From JAJKIP01 sp040509055 (GTDB lineage: Bacteria; Bacteroidota; Bacteroidia; Chitinophagales; Chitinophagaceae), in contig JBEVLT010000101.1 of the NCBI GenBank assembly GCA_040509055.1, forward strand, positions 1-37,443: DNA of 37,443 bases, written 5' to 3'. Position 1 is the first letter of the stretch; the number at the start of each line of letters is the position of its first letter. Position numbers and translations under genes: made by a program. The notes under the pieces were generated by a model. The model had not been told where the DNA came from. It made no database searches and saw only the letters and a list, made by a program, of their open reading frames with translations. Positions 16,001 through 24,717 of the stretch are shown in pieces.

Positions 16001-17461
16001 TCAGTTCCATACATACGTACCTACACCACCTCCCGGCAGTTCCGTAGTCACCCACTTGTTGCTGAACCGGATTTTGAAAGCGGTGTAAGAACTTCCGTCA
16101 TTCAGCACGATCAGCACCTTTTTGCCCGCAGGGGTTTTAAAAGCTACTGAAAACAGCCCATTGCTGTTGCTGGTGCTTTGCACGCGCACCGACCCGGCCG
16201 GTACAAATTTGGAGGCATGTGCAATGATGTAATAAGCCACGTTGCGCATCACACTGCCGCTGATGGTCAGCGCACCCTTGCAGGTAGTACAGCCGCCGGG
16301 TGTATGCGGACCGAACGAAGCATCGTTGGCCAGGTTCCATTCCAGCGCATTACGGCTCCAGTTGCGTATGGCACCGATGATCACGTTTTTGATATGCCAT
16401 TTCAGGTCGCCGCCAAAGTCGCCGTTCGAGGCGGTATACTGCTCGGTAAAATAGACATGCTTATCAGGATAAGCATTGTGCACCGTGGACAGGGCGCTGA
16501 TATCTCCTGCATACAGGTGAAAGGCAGATCCATTCACAAACGGTCTTGCAGCTGCATCGTTGAGTATGGTCAGCGGGTAATTGGGCTGGTCGCAGTTGTG
16601 ATCGTATGCAATGATCTTCGTGGCAATACCGGCTGCCTGGAAAGCTGGTCCCAGGTGAGTTTTGATAAAAGTAGCCTGCTGTTCGGCCGTCATATACATG
16701 CTTGGGTTATTGCCCGGGTGCAGCGGTTCGTTTTGCGGGGTGATGGCATCGATGGCAATGCCTTCGGCCTGCATCTGCTGGATGTATTTGACAAAATATT
16801 GCGCATATACGCTGTAGTATTCCGGTTTCAGGCTGCCGCCGACCGAACTGCCGTTGTCCTTCATCCATACCGGCGGGCTCCAGGGTGTAGCCAGTATTTT
16901 AATAGCCGGGTTGATCGCCAGTATTTCTTTCAGGAGTGGTATCAGGCCCGTACCACCTGCTTTATCCGGGTTCAGGCTGAAATTGGCCAGCGTAGGATCA
17001 GTTTGACTGGCCCCCATATCGTCGTAACTATATACCGATGCACTGAGATCGGACGCGCCGATGCTGATGCGCAGGTAACTGATGCTGATGGCATTGTCGT
17101 CGGCGCTGAACAATTCCCTGAGCAGGGCCGATTTGGTGCCCGCCGGCAGGCCATTGATGAGCGTGGCGCTCCCGCTGGTCAGCGTATAGCCAAATCCGTC
17201 CACGGTCTGCATCTGCTGTGCGTCGTCCACATCGATAAAACCGAAACTGTTGGATACGGTACCGAATGACAGGGTAACCGTTTGTTTTTGCAACAGCGCC
17301 GACTGATCGCTTTTGGTAAGCCAGAAATCCACCTCGTTCACGGCAGGCACCGGTGGGGTGGGCGGAGGGTTGGGGGTGGATGAGCCACCTGATTTTTTGG
17401 AACACCCTCCCTGGAAGAATAAAACCCATACCGACAGGATCAGCAACGACTTATATGGCAT
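16001..17461 (-). CDS. GH30 glycoside hydrolase, lipoprotein (second of a tandem pair)
   Basis: 486 residues. Signal MPYKSLLILSVWVLFFQGGC with lipobox Cys20, then a Ser/Pro-rich linker (SSTPNPPPTPPVPA). GH30 barrel: ILATPWSPPVWMKDN (about 189-203), acid/base E245 in ITPQNEPLHPG, nucleophile E340 in HVYFTEQYTAS, and the C-terminal beta-sandwich. The overall type is the secreted beta-glucanase/glucosylceramidase-like branch. The ATG at 17461 is fixed by the signal peptide. A terminator-like hairpin (17474-17509) ends about 12 bp before this ATG, which would interrupt read-through from the upstream GH3 unless it is regulated. Confidence 0.92.
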   Translation of the reverse strand: MPYKSLLILSVWVLFFQGGCSKKSGGSSTPNPPPTPPVPAVNEVDFWLTKSDQSALLQKQTVTLSFGTVSNSFGFIDVDDAQQMQTVDGFGYTLTSGSATLINGLPAGTKSALLRELFSADDNAISISYLRISIGASDLSASVYSYDDMGASQTDPTLANFSLNPDKAGGTGLIPLLKEILAINPAIKILATPWSPPVWMKDNGSSVGGSLKPEYYSVYAQYFVKYIQQMQAEGIAIDAITPQNEPLHPGNNPSMYMTAEQQATFIKTHLGPAFQAAGIATKIIAYDHNCDQPNYPLTILNDAAARPFVNGSAFHLYAGDISALSTVHNAYPDKHVYFTEQYTASNGDFGGDLKWHIKNVIIGAIRNWSRNALEWNLANDASFGPHTPGGCTTCKGALTISGSVMRNVAYYIIAHASKFVPAGSVRVQSTSNSNGLFSVAFKTPAGKKVLIVLNDGSSYTAFKIRFSNKWVTTELPGGGVGTYVWN

Positions 17462-17743
17462 ACGACGGATTTTGAATAAAAAGCCCGGGCCTGCTTTTAC
17501 CCGGACTTTGATTGATTAACCCTGCTTTGCATGCTTTGAAGAGATCATTCTTGCTATCAGAAAAATTCATCACATGCAAGCTTCGTTAGAAAACCAGGGT
17601 CTCTCTGATATAGGACAAGTTGCGAACCGGTATGTACTAAATGCCGAAGGCCTTTTCTGTCAAAAAAAAATGCTGCTGCACAATAGCCCGGATTCAAACT
17701 GCCCTGTAGAACCGCTGTTACTATTGCTGCTGGCGGTGCTGTA
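17462..17743. other. long leader/spacer between GH3 and GH30 genes
   Basis: 282 bp without a credible gene, unusually long inside this cluster. It holds the terminator-like hairpin next to the GH30 start and the octamer TATATCAG on the minus strand (17605-17612). A separate promoter for the GH30 pair may lie here, but no good TTTG / TAnnTTTG pair was found. Confidence 0.4.
17474..17509 (-). terminator. intrinsic-terminator-like hairpin in the leader of the GH30 gene
   Basis: On the minus strand AAAGTCCGGG (17509-17500) pairs with CCCGGGCTTT (17489-17480), with one mismatch in ten and a 10-nt loop. It is followed by TTTTTATT. The T-tract ends about 12 bp before the GH30 ATG. It could be a terminator of the upstream genes or an attenuator controlling the two GH30 genes. 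Confidence 0.55.
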
Positions 17744-20029
17744 TCAGAGCAATGTAAACCCGGCGTCTTTTACGTCGCGGCTGTTGCCCCCGATGAAAAC
17801 CCGGAAATCCCCTGGTTCGGCTATCCATTTCAGGTCGTTGTTATAGAACTTCAGGTCGTTTATCCCGATGGTAAACGTGACGACCTTCGATTCGCCCGGC
17901 TTCAGGCTGATCTTTTGAAATCCTTTCAGTTCCCTGACCGGCCGTGTATTGCTGCCCACCACATCGCGGATATACAGTTGCACCACTTCTTTGCCTTCAC
18001 GGCTGCCGGTATTGGTTACCGTCACTGATGCGGTCAGCGGCTGGCCGGTCCTGAGCCGGTCGGTGCTGAGTCTTACATTGCTGTAGCTGAACGTAGTATA
18101 ACTAAGGCCGTAACCAAAGGGGTACAGCGGATCGTTGGACACATCGAGGTAATTGGAACGGAATTTTTGGAACCACTGGCCCTGTGCCAGCGGCCGGCCG
18201 GTATTCTTATGGTTGTAATAGATGGGCACCTGTCCCAGGTTTTGCGGGAAGGTGGTGCTCAGCTTGCCGGAAGGATTTACATCGCCAAACAATACGTCAG
18301 CAATGGCGTATCCGGCTTCGGAACCGCCAAACCATGTGTTCAGGATGGCCGGCACGTTTTCCTGCTCCCATTTCAGGGCCAGCGGCCGGCCCGTAAACAA
18401 GACCAGCACCACCGGTTTGCCTGTTTTCAGCAATGCTGCCAGCAGGTCTTTTTGCGCCTGCGGTATTTCAATATCGCTGCGGCTGCTGCTCTCCCCGCTC
18501 ATCTCCGCCGATTCGCCCAGGGCCGCCACGATCACATCCGAACGGCTGGCAATATCCAGCGCCTCCTCCAGGATCACGGATGCAGGACGACTATCATGGT
18601 GCAATGATTTGCTAAACATACCGGCCCGCTCTTCAAACAGGCTGTCTGCATCCAGGTTGGAGCCCCTTGCATGCAGGATGGTCACGCCCGGCCCGGCCAC
18701 TTCCTTCAGGCCGGTGAGCAGGGAAGCTGCTTTTGAAAAATCAGTTGCCACACTCCAGGTACCGGGCATGTTCTCCTTGTTATCGGCCAGCGGCCCGATG
18801 AGCGCTATGGTACCGCCTCTCTTCAGCGGCAGCAGGTTGCCCTGGTTTTTCAGCAACACAAAGCTTTGTGCAGCAATATTCCGGGCAGCCCTGCGGTTGG
18901 CGTCGGTAAATATCTCCGTCTTTGCCCGCTGCTCATTGCAATACCGGTACGGATCGTCGAACAGGCCGAGCTTGTACTTGGCTTCCAGTATGCGGCGGCA
19001 GGCGGCATCGATCTGCTGCTGCGTGATCCTGCCTTGCTGCAGTGATCTTTTCAGCGTGGTCAGGAATCCTTCTCCCACCATGTCCATGTCCACACCGGCG
19101 CGCAGCGCCAGGGCCGATACGGTTGGCAGGTCGCCCATGCCGTGATCGGTCATTTCATTGATAGCCGTATAGTCCGTCACCACAAATCCTTTGAAACCCC
19201 ATTGCGTACGCAGCAGGTCGGTCATCAGCCATTTGTTGGCGCTGGCAGGTATACCGTCCACTTCGTTGAACGATGTCATGATGCTGCCGGCGCCGGCATC
19301 CAGCGCGGCCTTGTAGGGGGGCAGGTACTCGTTGTACATGCGCACCCGGCTCATGTCTGTAGTGTTGTAATCGCGGCCGGCCTCGGATGCGCCATAGAGC
19401 GCAAAGTGCTTCACGCAGGCCATGATCGTATTGCTTTTGGAAAGATCATTGCCCTGGTAGCCCTGTACCATAGCTTTGGCGATCTGCGAACCCAAGTATG
19501 GGTCTTCACCGCTGCCTTCGGCAATGCGGCCCCAGCGCGGATCGCGGGCAATATCCACCATCGGCGAAAAGGTCCAGCAAATGCCGTCGGCACTGGCTTC
19601 GATTGCAGCAATTCGTGCACTCTGCTCCACCAGCTGCATATCCCAGCTGCAGGAGAGGCCGAGCGGAATGGGAAATACCGTTTGGTAACCATGGATCACG
19701 TCCATGCCAAAGATCAGCGGGATCTTCAGCCGGCTCTGTTCTACCGCCACGCGTTGTACATCCTTTATTTTTTCCACGGACTTGATATTGAACAGCCCGC
19801 CTACACTGCCTTCCTTGATCTTTTGTGCAATACCCGAACTCGAAGCCTGGCCGGTAGTGATATCGCCGGCGCCCGGCAGGTTCAGCTGGCCGAGCTTTTC
19901 ATCCAGCGTCATCTTTTTCATCAGCCCGTCCACGAACGCTTTCATGCGGGTATCGGATTGCGTTTGCGCAGCAGCAGGCCATGCGGCCATGATCAGCACG
20001 CCGATGCACAATCGTTGTAATAGTTTCAT
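17744..20029 (-). CDS. bglX: GH3 beta-glucosidase (BglX type), exported
   Basis: 761 residues with signal peptide MKLLQRLCIGVLIMAAWPAAAQ. GH3 layout: a TIM barrel with KHFALYG and nucleophile D286 in GFVVTDYTA; an alpha/beta sandwich with GESAEMSGESSSRSDIEIP supplying the expected acid/base Glu; and a C-terminal FN3-like domain (VTVTNTGSREGKEVVQLY). It is expected to hydrolyse the oligosaccharides released by the neighbouring GH30 enzymes to monosaccharides in the periplasm. It starts 10 bp after the SGNH hydrolase stop, so they are surely co-transcribed. It is clearly paralogous to the GH3 at 8629 (same domain order and motifs). Confidence 0.93.
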   Translation of the reverse strand: MKLLQRLCIGVLIMAAWPAAAQTQSDTRMKAFVDGLMKKMTLDEKLGQLNLPGAGDITTGQASSSGIAQKIKEGSVGGLFNIKSVEKIKDVQRVAVEQSRLKIPLIFGMDVIHGYQTVFPIPLGLSCSWDMQLVEQSARIAAIEASADGICWTFSPMVDIARDPRWGRIAEGSGEDPYLGSQIAKAMVQGYQGNDLSKSNTIMACVKHFALYGASEAGRDYNTTDMSRVRMYNEYLPPYKAALDAGAGSIMTSFNEVDGIPASANKWLMTDLLRTQWGFKGFVVTDYTAINEMTDHGMGDLPTVSALALRAGVDMDMVGEGFLTTLKRSLQQGRITQQQIDAACRRILEAKYKLGLFDDPYRYCNEQRAKTEIFTDANRRAARNIAAQSFVLLKNQGNLLPLKRGGTIALIGPLADNKENMPGTWSVATDFSKAASLLTGLKEVAGPGVTILHARGSNLDADSLFEERAGMFSKSLHHDSRPASVILEEALDIASRSDVIVAALGESAEMSGESSSRSDIEIPQAQKDLLAALLKTGKPVVLVLFTGRPLALKWEQENVPAILNTWFGGSEAGYAIADVLFGDVNPSGKLSTTFPQNLGQVPIYYNHKNTGRPLAQGQWFQKFRSNYLDVSNDPLYPFGYGLSYTTFSYSNVRLSTDRLRTGQPLTASVTVTNTGSREGKEVVQLYIRDVVGSNTRPVRELKGFQKISLKPGESKVVTFTIGINDLKFYNNDLKWIAEPGDFRVFIGGNSRDVKDAGFTLL

Positions 20030-20039
20030 AGCTGTGGTT

Positions 20040-20702
20040 TTATTTCAGTAAATAAGGTTGGATCAGTTTCTGCCAGATGGCATAGCCGTCTTTGTTCATA
20101 TGCAGGTTGTCATTTCCAAACAGACCGGCAACGGGTTTGCCTTCATCATCGACCATGGCTTTGTACACATCCACGTAGCCCGTCCGTCTTTTTGTTTTCA
20201 GAAACCCCCGGATCAGTTCATTGGCTTCGCGCATCCGGCCCAGCAACAGCTGGCGGCTGGGACTCGGCTTCATGGAAACATATACAATATGTACACGCGG
20301 CCACTTGCTGCGGATACGATTGAAGAGCTGCCGGAACCGGTCATACACCCTTCGTGCCGTCACCGTATCGGAAGAAGCCAGGTCGTTTTCGCCGCAGTAG
20401 ACCACGATCTGCCTGGGGCGGTAAGGAAACACGATATCATCCATATACCGCAGCTGATCGGGCAGGGTGGAACCGCCAAATCCCCGGTTGATGATCGGGT
20501 AGGCCGGGAAATATTGCTGCACATCCGTCCAGCGGGTAAAGGAGGAGCTGCCGATAAACAGGATCGCATTTTGGGGCGGGAAGCTGGCGCTGTCCTGCTT
20601 TTTGAATGCCTGTATGTCGTTGTAGAAAGGCGGTTTGTTTTCCTGGGCCGGCAACAGCTTTGCCACCAATAAAAAAAGAAAAAGAATTTTTACTTGTTTC
20701 AT
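20040..20702 (-). CDS. SGNH/GDSL-family hydrolase, exported
   Basis: 220 residues with signal peptide MKQVKILFLFLLVAKLLPAQ. SGNH blocks: block I FIGSSSFTRW with catalytic Ser53 (the GDS motif is GSS here), block II GFGGS, block III GENDLA, and block V with D198 and H201 in DNLHMN. Family members are esterases, lipases or carbohydrate acetyl-esterases. Placed between a GH43 and a GH3 it most plausibly de-esterifies the same polysaccharide, removing acetyl or similar groups. Gaps to its neighbours are about 10 bp on each side. Confidence 0.88.
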   Translation of the reverse strand: MKQVKILFLFLLVAKLLPAQENKPPFYNDIQAFKKQDSASFPPQNAILFIGSSSFTRWTDVQQYFPAYPIINRGFGGSTLPDQLRYMDDIVFPYRPRQIVVYCGENDLASSDTVTARRVYDRFRQLFNRIRSKWPRVHIVYVSMKPSPSRQLLLGRMREANELIRGFLKTKRRTGYVDVYKAMVDDEGKPVAGLFGNDNLHMNKDGYAIWQKLIQPYLLK

Positions 20703-20713
20703 ATTTTTTGAAA

Positions 20714-22480
20714 TTACCTGACTTCGATCACTTCCGATCTTTCCGAAACCCCGTTCTCATTAATGGCTTCGATACTGAAATAATAAGTTTTCTCCCGGTC
20801 CATGGATTTGAACCAGTATTCGTTCACATCATGCACCATGATGCAATTGTATAGTTTACCCGGCGCTGTACCGAAATAAACATTGTACGCAAAGGCATTG
20901 CTCACCGGGCTCCACCTGATCCAGCCGCTGCGCTTGTCTTTTTCGGTACGCAATACAAAAAACGATTTCACCGGCCCGGGCTTTTCACCATTGCCATTGC
21001 CAAATACACGCAGCCCGCTGATGGCAAACCTGCCGGCCGGCATTTTTATATTCTCCAGTTTGATGTACCGGGCCTGCACCGGGGCGGATAGCTCTACATA
21101 GTCGTGCGGCACATCGGTGGTATTGCTGCTTTTGTCTGCCAGCACCGACCATTTTTTCCCGTCCACCGAGTAATATAGCTTGTACCGGTGATACAATCCC
21201 AGCGTTTTACCCAGGAAGATCGTATCCATGGCCTGGGGAAACGACACATCCTGGTCGGCATAATTGACCTGGATGGCATTGACGGTAGACAGATTGCCCA
21301 GGTCGGTCTGGATCCATTCACCCTTTCCATCCGTGGCTGCGCTCCAGTATGTTTTGATGCTTTCATCCACGGCATTATTAGCCGGGTAGCCACTCAGCGT
21401 GGAAGAAACCTGCACCGGCTTTTTATAGTTCAGCAGCATCCAGCCGGTAAAGCGGCTTTTCAGGTGATCCGCTGCTCCCACCGGTAAATAATGCGGGTAG
21501 TCGCCGAAAGCGGTATTGCAATACATGACACCATCCCTGTCAAAACCGGCCGGCCAGATGCCGAGACGGCGTTCGAAATTATTTTTTACCGAAATGGAGA
21601 TCGTGGAGATATGCCAGTAATTGCGACCATTGTCCCTGAACGTGCTGCCATGCCCGGCGCCGCGGGCAAACCCGCCGGGTTTGTAGCTGACGGGATCGGA
21701 TTGCGGCGTAAAAGGCCCCAGGGGCTGGTCGCCCACCACGACACCATCTGCATACCCGCTGAATTCGGTGCCGGGTGCCCCGTATTGCAGGTAATATTTG
21801 CCGTTGTGTTTGGTCATATGCGCCCCTTCGATAAACGGGTCGAGGAAGGTATTGTCCTGATATTCGCCAAACCGCTGCCAGCCATACCGCCAGGGCTCCA
21901 GCAGGTACATTTCTTTCCGGGTGCCGATCGGCTCCAGCGTTTGCCGGTTCAGTTCGATACCGTATAATGGGTAGCGGTTGCTGCTGCCATTGTACATAAA
22001 GAGCCTACCGTCATCATCGGTAAAGAAATCAGGGTCCCATCCGCCGATGGCGAAAGAATCCACCAGGGGCTTCCACTGGTTGGCCTTCGGATCGGTGCTC
22101 ATCCAGATGGTGAACCGGCTGGTGTAGGTAGATCCGAACACGATCATCGTATCACCGATAATTCCTACCGCAGGAGCGCACAGCTCATCGTACACCCCGG
22201 CATTCCAGGGCCGCAGGAATTTGCGGTAAACAAAATTCCAGTGCAGCAGGTCGGGGCTCCACCAATACCCCCACTGGTTGGTGGAGAACAAATAGTAATC
22301 GCCTTTGTAATTCACGATGACCGGATCGGCAGTAGCGCGGTGACGGCCCCATTCTGAAAAGTTGGGGATTGGAGAATAGCCGTAATCGATATTGATGGGA
22401 TTGCAATAGGTGCTCTGCTGCGCCTGCAGGCCAGCGCAAAACATCGCTGATAATAGTAGTACAACAAGCTTCGTTTTCAT
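20714..22480 (-). CDS. GH43-type five-bladed propeller hydrolase with F5/8C and FN3 domains
   Basis: 588 residues with signal peptide MKTKLVVLLLSAMFCAGLQAQQ. The five-bladed propeller (about 25-340) carries the three acidic residues expected in GH43: D52 in ATADPVI, D149 in GGWDPDFF, and E218 in FIEGAH. A discoidin-like F5/8 type C module follows (about 348-496, ending RYIKLENIKMP ... ISGLRVFG), probably carbohydrate-binding, then a C-terminal FN3 domain (about 500-588). GH43 enzymes remove arabinose, xylose or galactose side groups; the subfamily is not clear to me. It is the first gene of the minus-strand cluster and likely the one nearest its main promoter. Confidence 0.87.
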   Translation of the reverse strand: MKTKLVVLLLSAMFCAGLQAQQSTYCNPINIDYGYSPIPNFSEWGRHRATADPVIVNYKGDYYLFSTNQWGYWWSPDLLHWNFVYRKFLRPWNAGVYDELCAPAVGIIGDTMIVFGSTYTSRFTIWMSTDPKANQWKPLVDSFAIGGWDPDFFTDDDGRLFMYNGSSNRYPLYGIELNRQTLEPIGTRKEMYLLEPWRYGWQRFGEYQDNTFLDPFIEGAHMTKHNGKYYLQYGAPGTEFSGYADGVVVGDQPLGPFTPQSDPVSYKPGGFARGAGHGSTFRDNGRNYWHISTISISVKNNFERRLGIWPAGFDRDGVMYCNTAFGDYPHYLPVGAADHLKSRFTGWMLLNYKKPVQVSSTLSGYPANNAVDESIKTYWSAATDGKGEWIQTDLGNLSTVNAIQVNYADQDVSFPQAMDTIFLGKTLGLYHRYKLYYSVDGKKWSVLADKSSNTTDVPHDYVELSAPVQARYIKLENIKMPAGRFAISGLRVFGNGNGEKPGPVKSFFVLRTEKDKRSGWIRWSPVSNAFAYNVYFGTAPGKLYNCIMVHDVNEYWFKSMDREKTYYFSIEAINENGVSERSEVIEVR

Positions 22481-22899
22481 GCTGTTTACCGGGTTGGTAA
22501 GCGCCAGGCTAAATGTAAGCCTGTTTGGCGCTTGTACCTGATATAGACAGGCAGAAATAACGAAAACTACTAAGCCGGGGCTTATTTTATTTCAGAAACC
22601 CGATACATGCCGCAGCCAAACCGATCGACTAACAGGAAAGTTTAAGACAAGGTTTTTATACTTGCCCGCAGCTGGACTCATTTCATACATACCTGCATTC
22701 CCCTTTACGGGAAAATTGGCCTTCGTTCCACCGGGGCAGGCTCTGATAGCCATGCCCGATTTAAGAATATACGTACGAATTCAGGATGAAGCTGCACGTG
22801 TAACCTATCCCTGAGCTGCCCGGATCAGCGAGCGGATGTTTGTACCGGGACAACGTTGCCACTCTCAACTATTTCCTATCTTACCAAAAAGATCTTCCT
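22481..22899. other. divergent promoter region between the GH43 cluster and the Gfo/Idh/MocA gene
   Basis: 419 bp with no credible gene. Near the GH43 start lies a hairpin (22501-22531) with stems GCGCCA/TGGCGC and AGGCT/AGCCT and a 4-nt bulge. The octamer TATATCAG (minus strand, 22538-22545) follows. A further imperfect hairpin lies near 22732-22757. TATACTTG near 22658 is one mismatch from a -7 box, but it would give a leader of more than 200 nt for the plus-strand gene. Confidence 0.4.
22501..22531 (-). promoter_or_regulatory. hairpin in the GH43 leader
   Basis: GCGCCAGGCT (22501-22510) can pair with AGCCTGTTTGGCGC (22518-22531) apart from a 4-nt bulge. It sits 20 bp before the GH43 ATG on the transcribed side and could be a leader structure or an operator. 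Confidence 0.3.
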
Positions 22900-23982
22900 A
22901 TGCCCCGCTCCTGGTTGCTGCTCCTGGCCCTGGCCGCTGCGCTCACCGCTCCTGCCCAATCGACAAAACCCTTAAGGATTGGTATTGCCGGCCTTACCCA
23001 TACGCATGTGCATGGCCTGCTGTCCCGCGCCCACGATGGCGACGTAGAGATCGCAGGTATCGCCGAGCCCAACCGCGCCCTGGCCGAGCGCTACCTGGCC
23101 CAATACAAACTACCGCTTACATTACTTTATGCCTCGCTGGAAGAAATGCTGGAGAAAACAAAGCCGGACGCCGTCACCGCCTTCAATAGCATTTATGAGC
23201 ACCTGGAAGTGGTAAAGCTTTGCGCCCCGCGCAAAATTCATGTGATGGTGGAAAAGCCACTGGCTGCCAGCCTGGACCATGCAAAGCAAATGCAGGCATT
23301 AGCGTTACAGCACGGCATTCACCTCCTTACGAACTACGAAACCACCTGGTACGGCAGCAATCACCAGGCCTTTGCACTGCTGGATTCCATCGGCGGGCTG
23401 CGCAAGCTGGTGGTACATGATGGGCACCAGGGACCTAAGGAGATCGGCGTGAATAAAGAGTTCCTGGACTGGCTGACCGACCCGGTACTGAACGGCGGCG
23501 GAGCCCTGATGGACTTTGGCTGCTATGGCGCCAACCTGCTCACCTGGCTCATGAAAGGCGAGCGGCCGCAGGCGGTATTCGCCGTCACCCAGCAGTTTAA
23601 ACCGGATATTTATCCCAAAGTGGATGACGAGGCCACGATCGTGGTCACGTATCCGAAAGCGCAGGGCATCATCCAGGCCTCCTGGAACTGGCCGTACAAC
23701 CGCAAGGATATGGAAGTGTACGGGGTAAACGGCTACATGATCGCTGACCGTAACGGGCTTGTCATTAAAAATACTGGAGACAGTAAAGGCCGGCAACTTG
23801 CGCCGACCCTCCCTGCTCCTTACAACGAACCTTTTGCCTACCTGGCAGCCGTGGTGCGCGGGCAGATCGCCCCCGGGCCCTATGATCTTTCCTCGCTGGA
23901 GAACAATATGCTGGTGATGGAGATACTGGATGCCGCCAAACGATCGGCCAAAGAGGGAAGAAGGATCGAGCTGGGAAAATAA
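22900..23982 (+). CDS. exported Gfo/Idh/MocA-family oxidoreductase
   Basis: 360 residues from the ATG at 22900; an upstream frame extension to 22840 is not used because a good signal peptide (MPRSWLLLLALAAALTAPAQ) starts at 22900. A Rossmann domain follows (LRIGIAGLTHTHVHGLL), with the family EKPLA motif (VMVEKPLAAS) and the C-terminal alpha/beta domain (GGGALMDFGCYGANLL). Members use tightly bound or soluble NAD(P) to oxidise or reduce sugars; some exported members act as glycosidases or epimerases through 3-keto intermediates. Its export, and its position divergent from the GH cluster, suggest a role in periplasmic handling of released glycosides (inferred). A terminator candidate follows at 24007. 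Confidence 0.87.
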   Translation: MPRSWLLLLALAAALTAPAQSTKPLRIGIAGLTHTHVHGLLSRAHDGDVEIAGIAEPNRALAERYLAQYKLPLTLLYASLEEMLEKTKPDAVTAFNSIYEHLEVVKLCAPRKIHVMVEKPLAASLDHAKQMQALALQHGIHLLTNYETTWYGSNHQAFALLDSIGGLRKLVVHDGHQGPKEIGVNKEFLDWLTDPVLNGGGALMDFGCYGANLLTWLMKGERPQAVFAVTQQFKPDIYPKVDDEATIVVTYPKAQGIIQASWNWPYNRKDMEVYGVNGYMIADRNGLVIKNTGDSKGRQLAPTLPAPYNEPFAYLAAVVRGQIAPGPYDLSSLENNMLVMEILDAAKRSAKEGRRIELGK

Positions 23983-24006
23983 TGAGTTTAAAGTAAGTAG
24001 CCTGCT

Positions 24007-24037
24007 ATCCTGCTGTTACCTGAATGCAGGATTTATT
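24007..24037 (+). terminator. candidate intrinsic terminator of the Gfo/Idh/MocA gene
   Basis: Perfect 7-bp stem ATCCTGC (24007-24013) / GCAGGAT (24026-24032) with a 12-nt loop, followed by a short TTATT tract, 25 bp after the stop. Confidence 0.45.
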
Positions 24038-24099
24038 GTCATTAGCAGATGTCAATTAAACTTAAAGCTTGTCGTTACGACCCACGATCCCGGCAAAGC

Positions 24100-24717
24100 T
24101 CAATCATAGCCGGATTTCCAGTCAATTTCTTTTTGAACTTCTTCAAAAGTCCGGGCACCAATTTTTTGTATTTGTCCCTTTTTATTGATGTAGCCAGCCT
24201 GTTTGCAATCCGTGGTGTAGTGCTTATCCGCATGTTCGCCCTCGCAGCACCACAGCACCTGCCTGCATTGCCTGCCAATTATTGCCTTGTCCTTATAAAA
24301 ACCCGAGGCCGCTTCAAACTGTGGTTTGATGACTATTTGCCCTTTATAGTCAGCAAAGCCGATTTTCCCGCTGTCATCAACGATCCGGATCATGCCATCC
24401 CGCAATTCGTCCGGCGAAGGTTCGCCGCTGCTGGTATTGAAAACCTGGAAAAGAGGTGTTTCGTTTTTGTCGATAGCCCACCAGCCTGTTTTATTTACCA
24501 TTCCAACGATGGCGAAATAGTGGATGGTATCGCTGAAGCAGACATAATACTTTGCCGTGTCAAGCCGGGTAACAGTATCACCCTTTTCATTCACGAAAAC
24601 ATACCCGAATTTCTGCGTGTTCGTAGTGTCGGGACGCACGACCAGGTAGCTTCCGGCCTTTTGCCCGAAGGCCACGGTTGAAACCAGGAAAGTAAACAGG
24701 AATAACAGGGTCTTCAT
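24100..24717 (-). CDS. exported WG-repeat-like protein of unknown function
   Basis: 205 residues from the ATG at 24715-24717, chosen because a clean signal peptide (MKTLLFLFTFLVSTVAFGQ) begins there; the frame continues upstream but without coding character. The mature protein has loosely repeated segments of WG-repeat style: FGYVFVNEKGDTV, TGWWAIDKNETPLF, IGFADYKGQIVIKPQFEAASGF and AGYINKKGQIQ. WG repeats form beta-propeller-like modules of unknown or protein-binding function. Several Cys sit in one segment (QCRQVLWCCEGE ... TTDC), possibly disulfide-bonded in the periplasm. No partner is evident. Confidence 0.65.
   Translation of the reverse strand: MKTLLFLFTFLVSTVAFGQKAGSYLVVRPDTTNTQKFGYVFVNEKGDTVTRLDTAKYYVCFSDTIHYFAIVGMVNKTGWWAIDKNETPLFQVFNTSSGEPSPDELRDGMIRIVDDSGKIGFADYKGQIVIKPQFEAASGFYKDKAIIGRQCRQVLWCCEGEHADKHYTTDCKQAGYINKKGQIQKIGARTFEEVQKEIDWKSGYD

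Noticed and set aside
17574..17846. Plus-strand frame of 90 residues in the GH3-GH30 spacer
   Set aside because: It overlaps the end of the GH3 gene antiparallel by about 100 bp, has no ribosome-binding site and a low-complexity leucine run; probably chance.
22836..23189. Plus-strand frame overlapping the Gfo/Idh/MocA gene start
   Set aside because: Arg/Pro-rich shadow of the real gene in another frame.
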